Assembly: GCF_963678635.1 (NCBI RefSeq)
Contig: NC_087069.1
Location: 50,602,938 to 50,666,937, forward strand
Reading direction: 5' to 3'
Length of the DNA: 64,000 bases
Source: Symsagittifera roscoffensis
Lineage: Eukaryota > Xenacoelomorpha > Acoela > Convolutidae
The notes under the pieces: model-generated
What the model saw: the letters and a program-made list of their open reading frames with translations, nothing else
Database searches by the model: none
Told to the model about the DNA's origin: nothing
Part shown: positions 52,051 to 61,600 of the stretch, piece by piece
Layout of the letters: the number at the start of each line of letters is the position of its first letter
How positions within the stretch are numbered: the stretch's first letter is position 1
Position numbers and translations under genes: made by a program

Positions 52051-52464
52051 TTGAACTCGTCATTTAAAAAGGCCAAGGATAAAGTTATTGGTCGAAAAAG
52101 GTTTGAAAGAAGGTTGTATCATGCGAATAATGGTCTAATGAGGGCTAAGTCCAGTTCATCCCGCAGCACGGCTCGCCAGAGATCTAGCTCCGAGTCGTCC
52201 AGTAGTCGGACTAACAGAGCTCGCATAGCTGGGCAATATCAGCATCTGGAACTCAGAAGTCCCGAGATAGTCAATTTTGCAACCCGTACCAGAGTGCAGC
52301 GGATCTATCTGTCGACGACAGCACCACAAGGTGGCTTTATTGACCAACCAGATTCCAGTGGCGCCTCCTTGAAGCACATACAGGCAGCAAAGGAACCTAT
52401 ATCACAACTTTTTAATAATTGGACTTTTCTGAAAATGAAAAGCCATTCAAAGAAAACTTGTTAA
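52051..52464 (+). CDS. Unrecognised Ser/Arg-rich ORF
   Basis: 137 codons. The N-terminal half is Arg/Ser-rich (RAKSSSSRSTARQRSSSESS) and basic; the rest (ARIAGQYQHLELRSPEIVNF) looks like ordinary protein. No domain is recognised. The sequence is GC-richer than its surroundings. It could be an exon or a transposon remnant. Distal sequence at 52,590-52,700 also keeps short coding-like stretches. Confidence 0.35.
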   Translation: MNSSFKKAKDKVIGRKRFERRLYHANNGLMRAKSSSSRSTARQRSSSESSSSRTNRARIAGQYQHLELRSPEIVNFATRTRVQRIYLSTTAPQGGFIDQPDSSGASLKHIQAAKEPISQLFNNWTFLKMKSHSKKTC

Positions 52465-53219
52465 TTTTGAAAAAAAAAACTGTCTGAATATTCGCCATAA
52501 CTGCAAAGGCTGGATAAATGTGCCTCAATTGTTGGTTGCTGTTTTCAATATTTTTTGTATGATTTCTGGATCGTAATCAGTTCAAGCACGAATTGACAAA
52601 GCACGAGATCATTTGGTTGGATGAAGCGCATTATAAACTAAACGATTGTCCGATTGGAAAAAATTTGGGCTTGCTGTCGGAGATAAGACTGCAACGGCTA
52701 GAAAAATGAATACGTTTTTAACAAAACAATTCGCAACTTCGCTGTAAATTTTCAACTTGCTTTTTTTCAGCTTATTTCAGTTTCAGAATATTTTTTTTTG
52801 AGTTCAATTCTGTACACAGTGCAGTCTGATTTGCGCCTACCACTTTTTATGTTTTCAGAAAAAAAATTCTCTCCCACAATCTTTAAGAGCCACTTAAGAT
52901 TGTAAACGATCGCTGCTTATTTTTTGATTGCCGCACTTAATATGTTGAAATTTGTTCAAAAATTTGTTGAAATTTGAACAAAGTTTTCATTTTCGGCACT
53001 GTTGAACAAAGTTTTCATTTTCGGCCTTGTTGTACTTCGGCACTGTTGTACTGCCCCATTGAAACAAAGGGAAAGCTCTTCAATAATTACCATGCGATAA
53101 TTGAGGGCCTGTTTGTATTCCTAAAAACGTTAAAACCTTCCTAGTGAGCGGAAAATCCCTCCCTTTTTCCAAATGTTTCTTTCTCGACCGCTGAGCCTGT
53201 GCAACTTGTCAATTGCTCT
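52465..53219. other. Spacer with a repeat shared with 44.7 kb
   Basis: GTTGAACAAAGTTTTCATTTT followed by CGGCCTTGTTGTAC (about 52,990-53,035) resembles 44,702-44,735. No complete element could be delimited and no gene is supported. Confidence 0.4.
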
Positions 53220-53470
53220 GTACCCGCACCGCGCGCCCATGGATTCTAATCGATTATAATGGATTCCCGAGACAAAAATAATCGATTATAATCCATTACA
53301 GATGTAAAACTCAGACCTCAAAATCGATTATATTGCCATTATAATCGATTATTTTCAAAAAAAATAATCCATTATAATCCATTATAATCAATAGTAATCC
53401 ATTATTTTTGTCACTGAAATCGATTATTTTTGCCAAGATAATCCATTATAATCGATTATAATCCATTTCA
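53220..53470. repeat. AATCGATTATAATCCATTAT array, possible cut-off TIR element
   Basis: ACCCGCACCGCGCGCCC at 53,222 matches the outer ends of the elements at 6,889 and 40,806. It is followed by palindromic AATCGATTATAATGG-like units to 53,470. No right end is seen before the Gypsy LTR; if it exists it lies beyond or was lost. Confidence 0.55.
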
Positions 53471-53627
53471 TTTTTAGAACTATTTTCAATTATTTTGCAA
53501 AATTTTGCAAATTGGAACCTGATCTAAACTACATTTTATGATTGGATAAATTAGATATTTTACCAATGTAAAGTATTTAATATTAACCAATCATGATCCA
53601 TCTAACTAACAACCCACTTATTTGTAA

Positions 53628-53655
53628 GTGCTGAAATTACTTGTAATTTCAGCAC
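53628..53655. repeat. Perfect 13-bp hairpin at the Gypsy LTR start
   Basis: GTGCTGAAATTAC and GTAATTTCAGCAC are exact inverses with a TT loop. The second arm includes the proposed LTR start TGTAATTTCAGCACC, so the hairpin spans the host-element junction or shows that the LTR starts further left. Confidence 0.8.
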
Positions 53656-53922
53656 CAGAGAGATTTGAATTTAACTTAGAAATTAGTTGGACTCTCCCGA
53701 GCACTTCAGCAGCCGCAATAAACCAGTATACCCTAGATCTATTGAGCCTAGCAGAGACTAGTTAAACAACCTGAGACTAGATAGTATAAGAGTAAGATTA
53801 GGATCGGTATTAGACTAAGAAGTTGCACGAATCTATCCGGCCGAAAATAAGATAGCGTGACGAGCAGACGGTGTACCCTATCCGAAATTACTCTATGAGT
53901 TATACACTCCAGTCCTAACTCA
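53642..53922 (+). repeat. Candidate 5' LTR of the Gypsy element
   Basis: A TG...CA interval of 281 bp ending two bases before a TGG-starting primer site. It holds AATAAA at 53,717 and a TATAAG at 53,785. Its partner would be the 3' LTR, which is not in the window, so the limits are provisional. Confidence 0.5.
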
Positions 53923-53924
53923 TC

Positions 53925-53942
53925 TGGTGCGACCATAAGTCT
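53925..53942 (+). promoter_or_regulatory. Candidate primer-binding site of the Gypsy element
   Basis: TGGTGCGACCATAAGTCT begins with the TGG complementary to tRNA CCA ends and lies two bases after the CA end of the LTR. I could not match it to a particular tRNA. Confidence 0.4.
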
Positions 53943-54009
53943 CGAACAAGACCTTAATAGCTTAGAATTAACAAAAATAGATTAGAAATTAGACAAAAAC
54001 ATTTACAAA

Positions 54010-54243
54010 ATGTTATACGACAATAATTTAATCGAAATGTCTCTACGACTCAATAGATCAGAGCCAATATTCCGAACCATAACAGAACTACCCGGAATTG
54101 GAAGAAGACCTCGAACCAGAGACGACATACGACAAAGTAGAAACTTGCCATATAGCTATATGATAGTTAGGCAAAAACCAGAACAAACTTTTATATTTAG
54201 AATACTACTGGCAATGAATTTAGATTTTCATTTGCAAACATAA
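54010..54243 (+). CDS. Small leader ORF of the Gypsy element
   Basis: 77 codons, 70 bp after the primer site: first ATG of the leader, Arg/Leu-rich (PGIGRRPRTRDDIRQSRNLP). It may be an upstream ORF affecting translation, the first exon of a spliced product, or chance. No family recognised. Confidence 0.3.
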   Translation: MLYDNNLIEMSLRLNRSEPIFRTITELPGIGRRPRTRDDIRQSRNLPYSYMIVRQKPEQTFIFRILLAMNLDFHLQT

Positions 54244-54539
54244 AACCTTGAAGTTAATCTTCAAAATCATTTCAGGCGCTAAACAAAATTATTAATATAC
54301 AATAACGATTGATAAAAAGATCTAAGATCGTTTTCCTAAAACTCTGCAGTAATATACAAAACATGTTTGAAAAATAATTATTGAAAAATAAAAAATAAAA
54401 ATTAGTAGCATGACAATAAATGGTTAGTAATCATAAATCATCCTGTTGTTCCAGCTCCATCACCTAAAACATAACAGCAATCATAAACCCACTAATATCA
54501 TCAAAACACTAAATCTTTCCTTTACACACATTTAAAATT

Positions 54540-54659
54540 TTATTAAAACTTAAATTCACTTAATTTTAAAACCAGATCATCAAGGCTTATCCTTGGATCT
54601 TAAATCAATTTCTACTTAATTAAATTTCAAATTTGATCATCAAGGCTTATCCTTGGATC
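54540..54659 (+). repeat. 60-bp tandem duplication with stem-loops in the Gypsy leader
   Basis: GATCATCAAGGCTTATCCTT plus GGATC occurs at 54,575-54,599 and again exactly at 54,635-54,659. Each copy can fold as GATC/CAAGG paired with CCTTG/GATC around a CTTAT loop and an AT bulge. The flanks (CACTTAATT, TACTTAATT) are duplicated too. Duplicated leader hairpins can act in RNA packaging or dimerisation; that role is inference. Confidence 0.7.
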
Positions 54660-55176
54660 AAACAGAACAACTCTGTTCTCCCCCACCCACTTAATTAGTG
54701 TCTAACGACCTCAAACGTCGATTCACTACCCAACCCTTTCTAAAGACCTAAGACTAATAGAAATTTTTAAACAAAACTAATCATTCAAATTAGGATAAAC
54801 AGTGAAGAACTTCGGTTATTCATCCTTCACTTGACCCCCCCTCTTACCAGACCCAGGATAAATCTTAGACTTAGTAAGTTTAAAATAGTATCTAACGAAC
54901 TACTCGCGTTCTAATTATACCTGAACCTTGTGGATCGATTTACTATTCTCCAACCCTTGAACACAATCACTACCCCTAAGTAAGATTAAGTAAGTTAACA
55001 CCTTAACTTATACTAGCCACGAGAAAGTAAAAAATCATTCTTCGGAATCGATATACTTTTCTCTCCAACCCTGAACAAATAGACCCAGGTTAAGCTAACC
55101 AAAAAATCGTAAGAACTAACAGTTTAGGAAAATAGAAATCATTTAACAACCTTTTGCATCCGTCATCCTAAACCTT
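54660..55176 (+). other. Gypsy leader, non-coding, with degenerate repeats
   Basis: Three loosely similar segments (TCGATTCACTACCCAACCCT at 54,719, TCGATTTACTATTCTCCAAC at 54,933, TCGATATACTTTTCTCTCCA at 55,046) recur. No ORF is seen. C-rich, G-poor sequence continues the element's base skew. Confidence 0.5.
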
Positions 55177-55644
55177 ATGTCATTTAAAAACCTAGGAAAT
55201 AAACAAACAATCGTTTTACACAATTGTGAAATAGATAACAAAAAATACGACCTTGTAATCACACCTCATACACAAACAGTTGGATACATTCGAACAAAAC
55301 GACAAACACTAAAAAGAAAAATAATAACGAAACAAAGACAAATAACACGAAAAAGATTTTCAAAAAATCGAAACGCATTTTCAGAATCAGAAACCAACAG
55401 TTTAGACGAACTTTACAAACTAAAAGAATCAATAGATAAAAATTGCCCACTTCACGATCAATTATATTTTTCTGACTCAGAAACAACTTCAAATTCATCA
55501 AAAAGAGGAAAAAGAAGAATAAAAAAGCAGTATAAACACAAACCAGTACATTTATACAATTGGAATCAACCAATTCGACACATTAATAATTACATATTAA
55601 CAGTCATCGAACGAAAAAATGAGCTCAACGCACACCCCAGGTGA
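55177..55644 (+). CDS. Accessory ORF upstream of Gypsy Gag-Pol, basic protein
   Basis: 155 codons. It is strongly Lys/Arg-rich: RTKRQTLKRKIITKQRQITR in the middle, an acidic Ser/Glu patch (SESETNSLDE) and KRGKRRIKKQYKHK near the end. This resembles a nuclear-localisation or RNA-binding character but matches no family I recognise. It shares the element's A-rich codon use, which supports real coding. Its end overlaps the Gag-Pol start by 26 nt in a different frame (Gag-Pol is +1). The join AACGAAAAAATGAGC suggests reinitiation or leaky scanning; a +1 shift is also possible. Confidence 0.6.
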   Translation: MSFKNLGNKQTIVLHNCEIDNKKYDLVITPHTQTVGYIRTKRQTLKRKIITKQRQITRKRFSKNRNAFSESETNSLDELYKLKESIDKNCPLHDQLYFSDSETTSNSSKRGKRRIKKQYKHKPVHLYNWNQPIRHINNYILTVIERKNELNAHPR

Positions 55645-58600
55645 AGAAAGCCCAGATGATGATGAAATCTTTCCTTTTATAATAGATGCAACCACTGATA
55701 GAGGACAGCATATATTTTGCAAAAATTTACTATTAAATTTATTTGAACCCGGAATCAGTCCATGTAAAACAGAGTTCCCAGATGTAAAAATCAAAAGACA
55801 AATCATAGACCACTACTTAAAAGATATATGCAACATAACACAACAGTATGGAATCTACTCCATAGAATTCACCTCACCAAACCATAATAATAGAAAATAT
55901 ACAATTCAAACAGACGATCTTGATTTAGAATTTTCAAAAGTTTTTTCAGAATATATAAAAAGCATCCAATATCATAACTCACAAAGAGCAAACTCCATAT
56001 TCACCAATGAAGTTTTCGCAATAATATATAGTTATATTTCGATATTAGAAAATGAAATCCCAATAACAAATGTCTCACCGACAGAAACATCTAAACATTT
56101 AAGAGTACGACATGAAATCACACTACTCTCTAGTTATTTAAACATCATTAAAGAAAATTTCACGAAAAACGACGTTTCACAACATACAAAACACGATCTA
56201 CAAAAAATTTTGGCATGGTTCATAATAGATTATTTCACACACAATATTGATTTAATTGCACAAGCAAGAAAAAATTTTAGACCCCAAAACTCGAACGATG
56301 ATACCGCTATCACAGAACAATCAGATTATGTTTGGGACCCCGAATGGTCTCATCCCGCATTTATAAGCTTCCCACAATCAATCTCAAGTCAAGCAATAAG
56401 TACGATATCTTACATAAGAGATTATGTAAAAATAATACCATTCACCATTGATGCAACACCATTAAACTATAATACATTTTTGCCCGATACACAAAATAAT
56501 AGTTTAAACTCTACAGTCATACACAACGAAAACCTCAATGGAACTAGGAATCTTACTCAACAAGATATCCAGACACCATCACACTTCATAAATGAAGAAA
56601 TTGTACACACAACAACTACACAACAAAGTATTTCACCAATACGCCCAAATTTAACAACACCAAGAAATACAAATCCTTCACAAACACAGGTAACCTTACA
56701 ATCAACCGTTAAACCTCCGGTTGCCCCTAAATATTCACATATGGATTACCAAACATACAGACCCATGACAATACCATCAAAAACACGCAAAACATTCACT
56801 AGAAACAACTTTACAGACCATAATTATAATTATACACATCCATCAAAAACATATAATCAACCACAAAGAAATTTTAACCAATATACAAGATCTCGAAATT
56901 GGGATAACCCAATGACCCAACCTAATTCAATAAATTTCCAAACAAATCCTCCACAGGATCACAGTGAAAATTACCCATTTTTTCAACAAAATAAAAATAA
57001 AAAACAGACATCTTATCAAATGGATTATTTATCCTCAGATGATGATTTCTTACAACCAGATATATTTGCACCAAATACTCAAGAATATCGTAGACAAGGA
57101 ATACAGAGAACACGTACAAATCATAGAAATTTTTCTCCACAACCAATAGATGCACAACATCAACAACCAATTCAACAACAAAATCTAATTAATACACAAT
57201 CTTTTCAACCAATTCAACAACAAAACCCAATGACTGCACACTCGTATCAACCATCACAAATGCAAAATGAAATACCACTCCCATATTATCTCCAACAACA
57301 TGGTATAACAAGAAACCAACTTTCAAATTTTTCTCAAATGCCAAATGCAGCAGAATCATTACAAATGACAATGAATCCATACCTTATGGGTGGATCATCA
57401 ATAACATCAAACAAAACTTTAATGGTTTTCACAGGAACAGACCCTGAATACTCTGTAGAAGATTATTTAAATGCAGTAACAGCAAACCTGATTTTAAATA
57501 TTGGACCTGAACCAATTAATACGCCACTACATCAAAACTGGATACATCGACGCACAGCGTTAATACAAACAACCTTAGATGGCGCAGCCCAAAAGTGGTT
57601 TTCAGTACTACCTCTAGAAATAAAATCAAACTGGAAAAGGTTTACCAAGGAATTTTCAAAAATGTTTGACTCCGAAAGAAACAAACAACAACAAAGAGTT
57701 TTATGTAATGAAATTCGCAGATTACCAAACGAAACCATCAAGCAAATAGCAGTACGAATCGAAACACTAGTTCGAAAAGCATATTCATTAAATACACATG
57801 ACTACAAAAACACAAAGATGACAGAAATCTTAATGATGACCTTAACACCACAATTAAGGAAAATAGCAATAAAAAAGAGAGCATCCCATCCTTCTTCAAT
57901 TCGAGAACCCGATTTAGATTTTCGAAAACTAGTAGACAAATTAGAACAAGCAGAAATCACGATGAAACTAGAAGAAACGGAAAATCTGAAATTACAATAC
58001 GTTAACAGAATTGAAACGACTCCCACTAATATTAATAATATACAGGAATCAGAGACAGACCTCGTTGAAAAAATCACTGAAATACTCAATATTTACGAAA
58101 AGAACCCAAACTTTAAAGGCAAACCATCTTTCAAAAAATGGTGTAATTATTGCCGACGATACGGACATAGTATTTCCGAATGTAGACAAAAACAGCAAGA
58201 CAATCAAAATAAACCTCAAAAATATAAAGAACCAAATAAATCATTCCATCAATACATGAAAAAAGATCAAAACCTACCGAACAAAACAGTCTACAGCAAC
58301 AACAGTTCAGGAAAACCACTCCCGAACAATACAAATTATACAAGAAATCAATCACCATATAACTCAAGTTATAGAGGAAGATCACCAGAACGAAGAAACA
58401 CGCATAATTCATCACAAAATCACTACAATAGACCAAATAGTCGAAATAACTACTCCAGATCACATTCAAATACACAACGATTTGTTTCTAGATCTAATTC
58501 CCAATCAAGAAATAACTACTATCCAAACAACCAATCACGAAATTCATCATACGATAGGAATAGAAACTACTCCTATAATCGAAATAGAAGTTATTCAAAC

Positions 58601-61600
58601 AACCGAAACCAGAAATACCCGAACAATCGATCAAGGAATAACTCATATAATAGATCGAACTATAACAGACCAAACAACAATTATCAAAATAGATCGCGAA
58701 ATAATTCACAAAATCGACACTCAAGTTATAATAATCGTTATAGAAATTATTCCCAATCACCACACCGGAATAATAATAACTATAATAATTCTAATAATCG
58801 CCACAGCAGTAGTACACCTAAACATCAAAGACATATTAATCAAGTACAATCTAATCCAGAAACAACATCAGACCCTCCAGGTATTGATGACACAGTAACT
58901 GATACGTTACAACTCAATCAAATAAACTGTACATCATCAGATTCAGAAAGTGATACTGAAAACACTCTTTCTATCAATATGATAAAAGTCGAAAATGACT
59001 ATGAATCTGTCATATATGAACAACCTTTTTCATCACACATATATGAAAATCAATCAGAATTTCTTCAAAATTATTACACTACACCCATAAATTCCACACC
59101 AACGACGCAAGAAACAAATGAGATTAACACTACAAATCAAACCAATAAAAATATCAAAACAAAATGCTTGAATACAAACCACATTTATCAAAATATACAA
59201 AAAGAACAACCCAAAGAAAAAATTTGGACAATACCATTTCTCTTAGAAAGCCCAAGAAATAAAGAATTTCAACCACCAGACCTTGAAATAGATTTTTTAA
59301 TTGATTCAGGAGCAGAATCAAACATAATAAACATCCCCACATGGAATGAAATAAAAACTTTACACCCAAAGCTAACACCTCTTGAAACCTCCAGTAAGTT
59401 AGCAACAGCACAAGGATCAACATTGATAAACTACGGAAAAATCCAATTATTTCTCCTCCCCACCAGAACAATGGAGCAAAGCAAAATTTTAAATAAGCCA
59501 TTTAAACAAATATTCCATATCACTGATATTAAATATAATATCATTGGAATACCATTTATTTCGAAGTATATACCAACAATTAACATACTAAATAGTAAAA
59601 TATTAATCAAAGATAAATATACAAAAACAAAAGAAACATCCTTAACATTTTTTCAAAGATTAAATAAACAACCACCATTCTTTTCAAAATTCTACCCGAT
59701 ATTTAACCAACAAAGAAAACACCTAAAACCACTATCAGGAAATATTTATAATTTTTCAATCAAACAAGTTCACCAATATGATAAAGAACAAAACAAACAA
59801 AAATTTTATATGTCAGATTTTGAATTCAAACCTATTCACAAATTTTTCAAAATCACAATCTCATCCATAAAATATTTGAAAAATTCGAATTCAGATATCA
59901 TTTCCTTACATGTCTATAACAACACACCTTACCAAGTAACATTACCTTTAGGACTTCTAGGATATTGTGAAACCAACGCTACAATATCACCAATACACGA
60001 AAAAGCTTATGGCGTAAATAATATACTCCAATTACTAGATATTTGCCAATCTACAATTCTTAATGAAGAATTATCTATTAATAATATAATAAGTAACGAA
60101 AACAGAAATACGGATTATTTCACAAAAACTCCATATTTCAAACCTACATTCAACATAAGTAACTACACAGAGGACCAACAGAAATTTTTAACAATGTTTA
60201 ATTTCCAACATTCACAAATAACACAAGACGAATTCGAAAAGTTAGCCAAACAGCTAATTAAATATTCATCAGTCTATGCAACATCAAAATTCGATGTTGG
60301 AAAAATCAGTTCATCACTACATCTCCCGTTAAAACCAGACGCAGTTTTCAAAAAACAGAGAGCAAGTAAAGTACCAATTCACTTACATGATAAAGTGAAC
60401 AGATTACTCGATATTTTAGAACAATACAACATTATATCACCAGTTAATAAAGAAGAACAACCAAAAGGGAACACATTTATCAACCCCGTTATCATTCTAG
60501 CTAAAGGAGAATCATTAAAAATCGTTCTCGATGCTAGATACCTCAATTCACTTATAGATGAATCAAAATGTAATTGGCCCATTGAACCAATACAAGTTAT
60601 TTTAACAAAAATAAACGGCAAATACTTTACAACCGCCGATATGAATAGTGCATACAATCAAATGCCACTAGATGAACAATCACGACGTTTAACTCAATTT
60701 GTTATCGGAAACCAACAATATGAATTCAACCGCTTATTCTATGGAATATCCATAGGACCAGCAGCATTTTCAGCTTTTATGAGCAAAATTTTTAGACCAC
60801 TAATACTCAAGAAAAACGCAATCACCTATCTAGACGATGTTTTTATGCAATCACAAACAAAAGACGAGATGTTCAATGTTTTAGAAAAATATCACCAAAT
60901 ACTTCAGAACGAAAATCTGAAGGCCGCCCCCGATAAATCACACTTCTTTTTGAGAAGAGTTAAATTCTTAGGACATAATATAGAAAGAAAAACAATCACT
61001 CCATTGAAATCACGCATTGACGCTATTCAAAAACTTCAACCACCAACAAATAAAAAGAAAATCCAAGAATTTCTTGGAATGTTAAACTTTTTAAGTAAAT
61101 ATGTTTATAAAATGCAATTATATCTACGACCATTTTATAACATCCTTAGACAACAAAATAATTTTGAATGGAACACAGAACATCAAACACGATTTGAAGA
61201 AATAAAGAAACTTTTAACTGAACAAATTTCAAACACAATTCCAGATTCAAATCAACCATTTTATGCAATGTGCGATGCTTCGAACTTTGGCATCGGTGCA
61301 GCACTATTACAATCACATAATGGTACAAATAAAATGAACCTCATATCAGCAAATTCTCGATTATTCACTCAAGCAGAGCTACGACTCTCAACTCTAATGA
61401 GAGAATGTACAGCTATAATATATACACTGACAGAATATGAATTTCTGATACTTGGATCAAAACACCCCACAGTTTTATTCACAGACCATAAACCAATCAT
61501 CTTTCTCTTTACACAAAAATCTAACCCAAACCACCGAGTTTACAGATTTCAACTAATTCTAATGAAATTTCCAAACTTACATATAGTTTGGACTGCAGGA

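Noticed and set aside
53925-53942. Assigning the Gypsy primer site to a specific tRNA
   Set aside because: TGGTGCGACC begins correctly but I could not match it to a tRNA 3' end, so only a candidate site is reported.
57900-58900. ORFs in other frames of the Gypsy Gag-Pol, including a 138-codon one rich in Ile/Thr
   Set aside because: They are frame shadows of the low-complexity Gag region, arising from its A/C-rich repeats.
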